A DNA stretch of 64,000 nt, from contig NZ_JADOBE010000001.1 in NCBI RefSeq assembly GCF_015637705.1, positions 496,001 to 560,000 of the forward strand, in the 5' to 3' direction. The DNA is from Pseudomonas sp. N040 (GTDB taxonomy: Bacteria > Pseudomonadota > Gammaproteobacteria > Pseudomonadales > Pseudomonadaceae). A model generated the notes under the pieces. The model saw only the letters and a program-made list of their open reading frames with translations, ran no database searches and was not told the DNA's origin. A program made the position numbers and the translations under genes. Shown here piece after piece: positions 15,524-23,136 of this stretch; the stretch's first letter is position 1; each line of letters starts with the position of its first letter.

Positions 15524-16795
15524 GTGCTGGCTGCCACAGCCGCACCGGCGCCACGGCCGGCCACGCTGCTCCTGCTGGCGTCGCTGTACTGCGCCCAGGG
15601 CCTGCCCGCCGGGCTGCTGGCGCACTCGCTGCCGGTGCTGCTGCGCCAGCATGGCGTCGACCTGGCACTGATCAGCCTGCTCAAGCTACTGGCGCTGCCA
15701 TGGATGCTCAAGGTGCTCTGGGCGCCGTGGGTCGACCGTCTGGCCTCGCGGCGCCTGGGCCATCACCGCGGCTGGATCCTGCCCTTGCAGGGGCTGGTCA
15801 TCCTGAGTATCAGCAGCCTGGCGCTGCTGGCCCCGGAGCAGCTGTTCAGCCGCCAGCTGTGGTTGCTGCTCGGCCTGTTGCTGCTGGTCAACCTGGCGGC
15901 CGCGACCCAGGACGTGGCGACCGACGGCCTCACGGTACGGCTGTTGTCCGAACGCTGGCGCGGGCTGGGCAACAGCCTGCAGGTGGGCGGCTACAAGATC
16001 GGCATGCTGGCCAGCGGCAGCGGCCTGCTGCTGGCCATCGATGCGCTGGGCTGGAACCTCAGCCTGGGGATTGTCGCGTTGCTGCTGCTGGTACTCAGCC
16101 TGCCGGTCTGGCGCTTCCGCGAAAACCAGCAGCTGCCGCGTCACGCCGAACTGGCCGAACGCGGCGGGGCGGGTCTGTTGCTGCGGCATTATCGCGGCCT
16201 GCTGGCGCAACCGGGCATGCGCGGCTGGCTGGTGGTGGTGCTGACCTTCAAGCTCGGTGACGCGCTGGGCTCGCCGATGATCAAGCCGCTGCTGGTCGAC
16301 CAGGGCTGGAGCAATGCGGCGCTCGGCCAGCTGACCCTGATCAGCAGCCTGGTCGGCATTGCCGGCGCGCTGCTCGGTGGCTTGCTCTATGCGCGCCTCG
16401 GCGCCTGGCGCGCGCTGCTGCTGTTCGGCCTGCTGCAGGCCGGCGGGATTGCCGCGCTGGCGCTGCTGGCGAACGCGGGCGGCGATACCGCGCTGGTCTA
16501 CCTGGTCTGCCTGTTCGAGCAGGCGGCCGACGGCATGTCCACGGTGGCGTTGTTCGCGGTGATGATGAGCCACTGCCGCAGCGAGCACGAGGGTGCGGAC
16601 TTCACCCTGCAGGCCTGCGTGCAACTGCTGCTGGCCGGGCTGGTCGGTGCCGGCAGCGGGGTGCTGGCCAATCTGCTCGGCTATGCGCAACTGTTCCTGC
16701 TTGCCGGCGGGCTCGGCATGGCCGGACTGGTGGTGCTGGCGCGCTACTTCCGCCAGTATCCGCAGGACCTGGTGCGCGACAATGCGCAGGCCTGA
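15524..16795 (+). CDS. MFS permease of the AmpG/FptX-like type
   Basis: The GTG start at 15524 abuts the TAG (15521-15523) of the hydrolase gene, giving 423 residues and about 12 membrane helices. The opening 'LASLYCAQGLPAGLL.HSLPVLLRQHGV' and 'LPWMLKVLWAPWVDR' match the branch that contains AmpG (muropeptide import) and FptX/RhtX (siderophore import). The second half has 'FKLGDALGSPMIKPLLVDQGWS'. The substrate is not readable. Pairing with an esterase-type hydrolase might mean uptake then ester cleavage, which is inference only. Confidence 0.85.
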   Translation: MLAATAAPAPRPATLLLLASLYCAQGLPAGLLAHSLPVLLRQHGVDLALISLLKLLALPWMLKVLWAPWVDRLASRRLGHHRGWILPLQGLVILSISSLALLAPEQLFSRQLWLLLGLLLLVNLAAATQDVATDGLTVRLLSERWRGLGNSLQVGGYKIGMLASGSGLLLAIDALGWNLSLGIVALLLLVLSLPVWRFRENQQLPRHAELAERGGAGLLLRHYRGLLAQPGMRGWLVVVLTFKLGDALGSPMIKPLLVDQGWSNAALGQLTLISSLVGIAGALLGGLLYARLGAWRALLLFGLLQAGGIAALALLANAGGDTALVYLVCLFEQAADGMSTVALFAVMMSHCRSEHEGADFTLQACVQLLLAGLVGAGSGVLANLLGYAQLFLLAGGLGMAGLVVLARYFRQYPQDLVRDNAQA

Positions 16796-16936
16796 TCGCG
16801 GATCATTCACCGGTCGGAAAGCTTCCCCCGGCAGATGGCGAATGGCGCCGGATAGGTTATTGTGGCACTCCAACTGCCTTTAGATTAACGCGTTGCCGGC
16901 GACTGCCGATAAGAACAATTCGAGGACTCCCCACCC

Positions 16937-18355
16937 GTGATCAACCAATTCCAGACCCCGCCAGTGCCGCAAACCCGCGCGTCTGCATCGCGCATTCCGA
17001 TACTTGGTGCTGCTGCACTGCTCTGCTGCGGCCTGGCGCAGGCCGCCGTGTCGCCGGAGCAGGCGGCGCAGCTGGGCACCACGCTGACGCCGATCGGTGG
17101 CGAAATGGCCGGCAATGCCGATGGCAGCATCCCGCCCTATACCGGCGGCCTGCCCAAGGATTTTGCCCCGCCCGGCTACACACCCGGCGACACCATGCTG
17201 CCCGACCCGTTCGCCGGGGAAAAACCGCTGTTGGTCATCACCGGCCAGAACCTGCAGGAGCACAAGGACAAGCTGACCGCGGTGACCCAGGAGTTGCTCC
17301 GGCGCTACCCGACCTACCGGGTGGACGTCTACCCGACCCACCGCACGCCATCCCTTGCCCCGCACATCATCGAGAACGCCCGGCTCAACGCCACTGGCGC
17401 ACGCACCAGCGAAGGCGGCCTGGCACTGGAAAATGCCCTGCCCGGCGTGCCTTTCCCGATCCCGACCAGCGGCTACGAAGCCATGTGGAACCACTTGTTC
17501 GGTGTCCCCGGCTATCTGGACCTGGAGATCAATACCCGCTACGAGTCGTGGAACGTCGCCTCCGACGGCACCCCGGTGCTGGCCACCAGTGGCGAGGTCT
17601 GGGGCGGCTCACCGCTGGCCACCACGGCGAGAATCCATACCCCGGTCGGGCCCAAGGATGTCTACGGGCGGATCAAGGTGAAGTACAACGCGCCGGCGCG
17701 GCGGGCCGGCGAGGCGATCATGGCGCAGGACTCGGTCAACCCGCTGGTGCAGCCACGGCGGGCCTGGCAATACCTGCCGGGACAGCGGCGGGTCAAGCTG
17801 GCGCCGGACATCGCCTACGACACGCCCAATCCGGGTACCGCCGGCAGCAGCACCTATGACGATGCCGGCATTTTCAATGGCGCCATGGACCGCTTCGACT
17901 TCAAGCTGGTGGGCAAGAAGGAGATGTACATCCCCTACAACACCTACAAGCTGAACTACGAAAAGGAGCCGGCCAGGTTCGTCACGCCGAATCACCTCAA
18001 TCCGGATTTCATGCGCTGGGAGCTGCACCGGGTGTGGGTGGTGCAGGCCACCCTGAAGCCCGGCAAGCGGCACATCTACAAGACGCGGATCTTCTACCTC
18101 GACGAGGATTCCTGGCGCGCAGTGGCCTCCGACCAGTACGACATGCGCGACGGCCTCTATCGCGGCTCGTTCGGCCACGGCTCGGTGAACTGGTACATGC
18201 AGTCGGGTGCCGGCAGCAGCGTGATCTACGACCTGGTTTCCGGGGTGTACAGCGCCTCGGGGATCTTCGGACCGTTCGGCGGGATCAAGTACATCAAGCC
18301 GCTGTCCAAGGCCCAGTGGTCGCCGGAGTCGCTGGCGGGTGCCGGGATTCGCTGA
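16937..18355 (+). CDS. DUF1329 exported protein
   Basis: The GTG at 16937 has GAGGA upstream. The N terminus carries a basic stretch and a hydrophobic signal ending 'GLAQAAVS'. The 472-residue mature protein has the DUF1329 pattern: 'LTPIGGEMAGNADGSIPPYTGGL', 'PFPIPTSGYEAMWNHL', 'YNAPARRAGEAIMAQDSVNP.....RAWQYLPGQRRVKLAP', 'MDRFDFKLVGKKEMYIPYN' and a C-terminal 'YYL-DEDSW'-like block. Structures of this fold resemble LolA/LppX lipid carriers, and genes often sit with RND/MmpL-type exporters. None is adjacent here; a strong terminator follows. Confidence 0.88.
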   Translation: MINQFQTPPVPQTRASASRIPILGAAALLCCGLAQAAVSPEQAAQLGTTLTPIGGEMAGNADGSIPPYTGGLPKDFAPPGYTPGDTMLPDPFAGEKPLLVITGQNLQEHKDKLTAVTQELLRRYPTYRVDVYPTHRTPSLAPHIIENARLNATGARTSEGGLALENALPGVPFPIPTSGYEAMWNHLFGVPGYLDLEINTRYESWNVASDGTPVLATSGEVWGGSPLATTARIHTPVGPKDVYGRIKVKYNAPARRAGEAIMAQDSVNPLVQPRRAWQYLPGQRRVKLAPDIAYDTPNPGTAGSSTYDDAGIFNGAMDRFDFKLVGKKEMYIPYNTYKLNYEKEPARFVTPNHLNPDFMRWELHRVWVVQATLKPGKRHIYKTRIFYLDEDSWRAVASDQYDMRDGLYRGSFGHGSVNWYMQSGAGSSVIYDLVSGVYSASGIFGPFGGIKYIKPLSKAQWSPESLAGAGIR

Positions 18356-18381
18356 GCGGACACTTCCCCTGCAGCACGCAC

Positions 18382-18406
18382 AACGGCGCCCGCGAGGCGC
18401 CGTTTT
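18382..18406 (+). terminator. Rho-independent terminator after DUF1329 gene
   Basis: AACGGCGCC pairs with GGCGCCGTT across a CGCGA loop and is followed by TT. It lies 27 bases past the DUF1329 stop and separates that gene from the ldh cluster. Confidence 0.88.
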
Positions 18407-18490
18407 CGTCTGTGCCGCCGGCCGGGCCGGAATCCGTCGCGAGCGCCGCAGGCTATCTATACTGGCGGTAATCCCGGAGGAGGGCTCAGC

Positions 18491-19513
18491 ATGTTCGAGA
18501 CGATGGCGGCTACCCGACTCGAGTCGCTGCACCTCGCGCAGGATCCGCGCAGCGGCTTGCGCGCGATCATTGCCATCCACAACAGCCGCCTCGGCCCGGC
18601 GCTCGGTGGCTGCCGCTTCCTGGCTTACCCCAGCGAGCAGAGCGCCCTGCAGGACGCCATGCGCCTGGCCCAGAGCATGAGCTACAAGGCCGCGCTTGCC
18701 GGCTTGCCACACGGCGGCGGCAAGGCGGTGATCCTGCGTCCGGCACATGTGGATAACCGGGCGGCGCTGTTCGAAGCCTTCGGGCGGATGGTCGAGTCGC
18801 TCGGCGGGGCCTACATCACCGCCGTCGACAGCGGCACCAGCAGTGCCGACATGGATTGCGTGGCCCAGGGCACCCAGCACGTCACCAGCACCAGCAGTGC
18901 CGGCGATCCCTCGCCATACACCGCCATGGGCGTGTTCAGCGGGATCCGCGCCACGGCCCTGGCACGCCTCGGCAGTGATGACCTGGAGGGCGTGCGCATC
19001 GCCGTGCAGGGGCTCGGCCAGGTCGGTTTTGCCCTCGCCGAGCAGCTGGCAGCGGCTGGCGCCGAGTTGCTGGTGAGTGACTACGACCAGGGCCGGGTGC
19101 AGCTGGCGGTGGAACAGCTCGGCGCCACGGCGGTGCCCAGCGCGCAGCTGATCGAGACCCCCTGCGAGATCTTCGCGCCGTGCGGGCTGGGCGGGGTGCT
19201 CAATCCGGACACGGTCGGGCGCCTGCACTGTACGGTGGTCGCCGGCGCGGCGAACAACCAGCTGTCGAGTCCGCAGATGGCCGACGAGCTGGAGGCGCGC
19301 GGGATCCTCTATGCCCCCGACTACGTGATCAATGCCGGCGGGCTGATTTATGTCTCGCTCAAGCACGGCGGCCAGCCGCTGCCGGCGATCACCGCGCACC
19401 TGGCGCGGATCGCGCTGCGCCTGACCGACATCTACGCCCACGCCCAGGCCGAGAAGCGCTCGCCGGCACGGGTTGCCGACAGCCAGGCCGAGCACCTGCT
19501 CTACGGCAACTGA
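18491..19513 (+). CDS. ldh: Leucine/valine/phenylalanine dehydrogenase
   Basis: This 340-residue Glu/Leu/Phe/Val dehydrogenase catalyses NAD-dependent oxidative deamination of branched-chain or aromatic amino acids. Visible motifs are 'GPALGGCRF' (substrate site), 'MSYKAALAGLPHGGGKAVI' (catalytic Lys and Gly-rich loop), 'GRMVESLGGAYITAVDSGTS..DM', the dinucleotide-binding 'VQGLGQVGFALAEQL' and 'VVAGAANNQL'. The ATG at 18491 has GGAGGAG upstream. It is the first gene of a run with E1alpha, E1beta and E2. The product 2-keto acid is the natural substrate of such complexes, which fits a deamination-decarboxylation route. Confidence 0.92.
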   Translation: MFETMAATRLESLHLAQDPRSGLRAIIAIHNSRLGPALGGCRFLAYPSEQSALQDAMRLAQSMSYKAALAGLPHGGGKAVILRPAHVDNRAALFEAFGRMVESLGGAYITAVDSGTSSADMDCVAQGTQHVTSTSSAGDPSPYTAMGVFSGIRATALARLGSDDLEGVRIAVQGLGQVGFALAEQLAAAGAELLVSDYDQGRVQLAVEQLGATAVPSAQLIETPCEIFAPCGLGGVLNPDTVGRLHCTVVAGAANNQLSSPQMADELEARGILYAPDYVINAGGLIYVSLKHGGQPLPAITAHLARIALRLTDIYAHAQAEKRSPARVADSQAEHLLYGN

Positions 19514-19616
19514 GCGCGCCTGCCGGCCAGGCGACCCTGGCCCGCCGTTACCCGCGGCGGGCTGCTCCGGCACCGCCAGACGGGGTGTCGGGCATGGCTG
19601 TCCGAGGAGGTCTGTG

Positions 19617-20711
19617 ATGCCTGCTTCGCTGAACATTCCCTACACCCGCCTGCTCGGCCCCGACGGCCAGCCCTGCGCCGAACTGCCGGCCTGGACCGCG
19701 GACAGCGCGCTGCTGGTGCGCCTCTACCGGCAGATGGTCCTGACCCGCCTGTTCGACCTCAAGGCCGTGGCCCTGCAGCGTACCGGGCGCATCGGCACCT
19801 ACGCGCCGACCCTCGGCCAGGAGGCGATCGGCGTGGCCATCGGCCACCTGCTGCGCGCCGAGGACGTGCTGGTGCCGTATTACCGCGACACCGCCGTGCA
19901 GCTGCTGCGCGGCGTGCGCATGGACGAGATCCTGCTCTACTGGGGCGGCGACGAGCGCGGCAGCGCCTACGCCGATCCGGCGGCGCGCGAGGACTTCCCG
20001 CTCTGCGTGCCGATCGCCACCCAGGCCCTGCATGCCTGCGGGGTGGCCAGCGCGTTCAAGATCCGCGGCCAGCAGCGGGTCGCGCTGACCACCTGCGGCG
20101 ATGGCGCCACCAGCAAGGGCGACTTCCTCGAGGCGCTGAACGTCGCCGGCGCCTGGCAGCTGCCGCTGGTGTTCGTGGTCAACAACAACCAGTACGCCAT
20201 CTCGGTGCCGCGGCGCCTGCAGTGCGGCGCGCCGACCCTGGCGCAGAAGGCGCTGGGCGCCGGTTTCCCCGGCGAGCAGGTGGATGGCAACGACATCCTC
20301 GCCGTCTGCGAGCGCCTGCGCCATGCGCTGCAGCGCGCCCGCGAGGGCAAGGGGCCGCTGCTGCTGGAGTGCCTGAGCTATCGCCTCGGCGACCACACCA
20401 CCGCTGACGATGCCAGCCGCTACCGCAGCGCGGCGGAAGTGAAGCAGGCCTGGGAGCAGGAGCCGATCAAGCGCCTGCAGACCTTCCTCGCCAGTCGCGG
20501 GCTGTGGGACGAGGGCCGCGAGCAGGCGCTGGTCGGCGAATGCCAGGCGCAACTGGAAGAGGCCGTGGCCCGCTTCGAGGCGACACCGCCGCAGGGCCCG
20601 GAATCGCTGCTCGAACACGTTTACGCACAGTGGCCGGCGGCGCTGGCCGAACAGCGCGAGCAGCTGCTCGAGCGCGCCGCACGGCGGGCCACGGAGGTGC
20701 GCCATGGCTGA
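19617..20711 (+). CDS. 2-oxoacid dehydrogenase E1 component, alpha subunit
   Basis: The ATG at 19617 follows GAGGAGG (19604-19610); the product has 364 residues. The thiamine-diphosphate motif is 'TTCGDGATSKGDFLEALNVAGAWQLPLVFVVNN', split by its conserved GDG and NN ends. 'IGTYAPTLGQEAIGVAIGHLL' and 'YYRDTAVQLLRGV' are typical of E1alpha, and 'GDHTTADDASRYR' contains the loop regulated by phosphorylation in eukaryotes. E1 decarboxylates pyruvate or branched 2-oxoacids and transfers the acyl group to E2. Its stop overlaps the start of the E1beta gene by 8 bases. Confidence 0.93.
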   Translation: MPASLNIPYTRLLGPDGQPCAELPAWTADSALLVRLYRQMVLTRLFDLKAVALQRTGRIGTYAPTLGQEAIGVAIGHLLRAEDVLVPYYRDTAVQLLRGVRMDEILLYWGGDERGSAYADPAAREDFPLCVPIATQALHACGVASAFKIRGQQRVALTTCGDGATSKGDFLEALNVAGAWQLPLVFVVNNNQYAISVPRRLQCGAPTLAQKALGAGFPGEQVDGNDILAVCERLRHALQRAREGKGPLLLECLSYRLGDHTTADDASRYRSAAEVKQAWEQEPIKRLQTFLASRGLWDEGREQALVGECQAQLEEAVARFEATPPQGPESLLEHVYAQWPAALAEQREQLLERAARRATEVRHG

Positions 20712-21690
20712 GCAGAAATACGCCCTGCTGGAGGCGGTCAACCTGGCGCTGCACCGGGCCATGCAGGAGGACGCCAACGTGGTAGTGCTCGGCGAGGATG
20801 TCGGCGTGAATGGCGGGGTGTTCCGTGCCACCGCCGGGCTGCGCGAGGCCTTCGGCTTCAAGCGGGTGATCGACACCCCGCTGGCGGAAACCATGATCGC
20901 CGGGCTGGCGGTGGGCATGGCCGCGCAGGGCCTCAAGCCGGTGCTGGAAATCCAGTTCCTCGGCTTCATCTACGCCGCCATGGAGCAGCTGGTGTCGCAT
21001 GCCAGCCGCCTGCGCAATCGCAGCCGCGGGCGCCTCAGTTGCCCGCTGGTGCTGCGCAGCCCGATGGGTGCCGGGATTCGCGCGCCGGAGCACCACAGCG
21101 AAAGCACCGAGGCGCTGTTTGCGCATATTCCCGGGCTGCGCGTGGTCATCCCGTCGTCGCCGGCGCGCGCCTATGGCCTGCTGCTGGCGGCGATCGACGA
21201 TCCCGATCCGGTGCTGTTCCTCGAACCGACCCGGCTGTACCGGATGAACCCGCAACCGCTGGCCGATGACGGTCGCCGACTGCCGCTGGACAGCTGCTTC
21301 ACCCTGCGCGAGGGCAGCGACCTGACCCTGGTCAGCTGGGGCGCGAGCATCCACGAAAGCCTGCAGGCGGTGGCGCGGCTGGCCGAGCAGGGCGTGTCAG
21401 TGGAGCTGATCGACGTCGCCAGCATCAAGCCGCTGGACCTGGCGACGCTGGAGGCTTCGGTGCGCAAGACCGGGCGCTGCGTGATCGTGCATGAGGCGCC
21501 GCGTACTGGCGGGGTCGGCGCGGAAATCGCCGCCAGTCTCTACGAACGCGTGCTGCTTGATCTGCAGGCGCCGATCCAGCGGGTCGCCGCGCCGGACATC
21601 CCGCCGCCGCTGTACCGCCTGGAGCAGCTGTACATTCCCAGCGTCGAGGACATCCTCGCGGCCTGCGAGGCGACGCTGAATTACGCCTGA
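20704..21690 (+). CDS. 2-oxoacid dehydrogenase E1 component, beta subunit
   Basis: The 328-residue transketolase-type beta subunit opens with 'ALLEAVNLALHRAMQEDANVVVLGEDVG' and 'GVFRATAGLREAFG..RVIDTPLAE'. 'LEIQFLGFIYAAMEQLVSHASRLRNRS' and 'APEHHSESTEALFAHIPGLRVVIPSSP' follow, then a C-terminal 'VELIDVASIKPLD' transketolase C domain. It forms the alpha2beta2 E1 with the preceding gene product. The ATG at 20704 sits inside the end of E1alpha, so translation is coupled. A REP palindrome lies between this gene and E2. Confidence 0.93.
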   Translation: MAEQKYALLEAVNLALHRAMQEDANVVVLGEDVGVNGGVFRATAGLREAFGFKRVIDTPLAETMIAGLAVGMAAQGLKPVLEIQFLGFIYAAMEQLVSHASRLRNRSRGRLSCPLVLRSPMGAGIRAPEHHSESTEALFAHIPGLRVVIPSSPARAYGLLLAAIDDPDPVLFLEPTRLYRMNPQPLADDGRRLPLDSCFTLREGSDLTLVSWGASIHESLQAVARLAEQGVSVELIDVASIKPLDLATLEASVRKTGRCVIVHEAPRTGGVGAEIAASLYERVLLDLQAPIQRVAAPDIPPPLYRLEQLYIPSVEDILAACEATLNYA

Positions 21691-21702
21691 GCGACCCGGA
21701 CC

Positions 21703-21769
21703 TGTAGGAGCCAGCTTGCTGGCGATCCGCTGCCTGGATACCGCGATCGCCAGCAAGCTGGCTCCTACA
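21703..21769. repeat. REP/BIME palindrome inside the dehydrogenase cluster
   Basis: TGTAGGAGCCAGCTTGCTGG-CGATC (21703-21727) is matched perfectly by its reverse complement at 21745-21769. The 25-bp arms flank a 17-base centre. It belongs to the same family as 53343-53405 and, more loosely, 22984-23063. It separates E1beta from E2 within one transcription direction. Confidence 0.85.
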
Positions 21770-21821
21770 CAAGCAGGCGGAGCCTGAGGCTCTGCCCGGC
21801 GAATGAACATGGAGAACAACA

Positions 21822-22931
21822 ATGAAATATTTCAAACTGCCCGACCTCGGCGAGGGCCTGCAGGAAGCCGAGATCGTCGAGTGGCACGTCCAGGCCGGCG
21901 ACACGGTCAAGGCCGACCAGTTGCTGGTCGCGGTGGAGACCGCCAAGGCCATCGTCGAGATCCCGGCACCCTATGCCGGGGTGGTGGCCAAGTGCTTCGG
22001 CGTTGCCGGCGACATCCTGCATGTCGGCGAACCGCTGCTGGCCTACGAGGGCGAGGACGATGCTGGCACCGTGGTCGGGCGCCTGGAAGGCGGCGACGGC
22101 AGCCAGGCCGACAGCTTCTGCGTCGGCGCCGCGCCGTCGACCCGCGAGCACCTGGCGCCGCGCGCCACCCCGGCGGTGCGCCTGCTGGCGCGCCAGCTCG
22201 GCGTCGAACTGGGCAGCCTGAGCGGCAGCGGCGCCGCCGGCCTGGTCACCCGCGCCGATGTCGAGGCGGCGGCGCAGACCAGCCGCGACAAGTTCGGTGG
22301 CGAGAAACTGCGCGGGGTGCGCCGCAGCATGGCGCTGAACATGGCGCGCGCGCATGCCGAGGTGGTGCCGGTGATGATCGTCGGCGACGCCGACCTGCAC
22401 CGCTGGCCGGCGCCGCGCGACCCGCTGGTGCGCATCGCCCAGGCGATTGCCGTCGCCTGCCGCGCCGAGCCGCTGCTCAACAGCTGGTTCGACGGGCGCA
22501 GCCTGACCCTGCGCCGGCATGCGCAGCTGGACCTGGGCATCGCCGTGGATACCCCGGACGGGCTGTTTGTGCCGGTGCTGCGCAATGTCGGCGCGCGCTC
22601 GGCGGAAGACCTGCGCCAGGGCGTCGAACGCCTGCGCGCCGACGTGCGCGCGCGCTCGATCCCGCCGCAGGAGATGATGGGCGCGACCCTGACCCTGTCC
22701 AACTTCGGCAGCCTGTTCGGCCGCTACGCCAACCCGGTCGTGGTGCCGCCGCAGGTGGCGATCCTCGGCGCCGGCGGCATCCGCGACGAGGTGGTCGCCT
22801 GGGACGGCAAGCCGGCGGTGCACCCGATCCTGCCGCTGTCGCTGACCTTCGACCACCGGGTGGCCACCGGCGGCGAGGCGGCGCGCTTCCTCAAGGCGCT
22901 GGTCGACGCGCTGGAGCAGCCCGAGGCCTGA
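21822..22931 (+). CDS. 2-oxoacid dehydrogenase E2 (dihydrolipoamide acyltransferase)
   Basis: The 369-residue product has one lipoyl domain (residues about 1-80, lipoyl Lys42 in 'VETAKAIVEIPAP') and a short linker. The peripheral subunit-binding domain is about 110-150 ('ATPAVRLLARQLGVEL..LSGSGAAGLVTRADV'), followed by the catalytic acyltransferase core. The active-site motif reads 'DHRVATGGEAARF' at 344-356. His345 is kept, but the usual HxxxDG aspartate is Thr349. No E3 (lipoamide dehydrogenase) gene is present, so one from elsewhere must serve. The ATG at 21822 has GGAG upstream. Confidence 0.92.
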   Translation: MKYFKLPDLGEGLQEAEIVEWHVQAGDTVKADQLLVAVETAKAIVEIPAPYAGVVAKCFGVAGDILHVGEPLLAYEGEDDAGTVVGRLEGGDGSQADSFCVGAAPSTREHLAPRATPAVRLLARQLGVELGSLSGSGAAGLVTRADVEAAAQTSRDKFGGEKLRGVRRSMALNMARAHAEVVPVMIVGDADLHRWPAPRDPLVRIAQAIAVACRAEPLLNSWFDGRSLTLRRHAQLDLGIAVDTPDGLFVPVLRNVGARSAEDLRQGVERLRADVRARSIPPQEMMGATLTLSNFGSLFGRYANPVVVPPQVAILGAGGIRDEVVAWDGKPAVHPILPLSLTFDHRVATGGEAARFLKALVDALEQPEA

Positions 22932-22983
22932 CTGGCAGGGCCTCTGATTGCTGCACGGTTAGCGGTTGCCGGGCGTCCGGCTG

Positions 22984-23063
22984 TTGTAGGAGCGCCGCCA
23001 GCTTTGGCTCTGCTCTGGCAGCATTGCGCCGGCCTTATCGCGGCGAGGGCGCCGCTCCTACAG
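22984..23063. repeat. REP-type inverted repeat between E2 and HD-GYP genes
   Basis: TTGTAGGAGCGCCGCC at the left pairs imperfectly with GGCGCCGCTCCTACAG at the right. The remaining sequence, a 'gcttttggctctgc'-like spacer, is non-coding. It sits between the convergent E2 and HD-GYP genes and could serve as a bidirectional 3' end. Confidence 0.65.
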
Positions 23064-23136
23064 GGTCCGTGGTTGCTGCACGGTTGGCGGTTGCCGGGCG
23101 GCGCGAGCTTTGGCCGCGGGCCTGCAGTCGCCGGCA

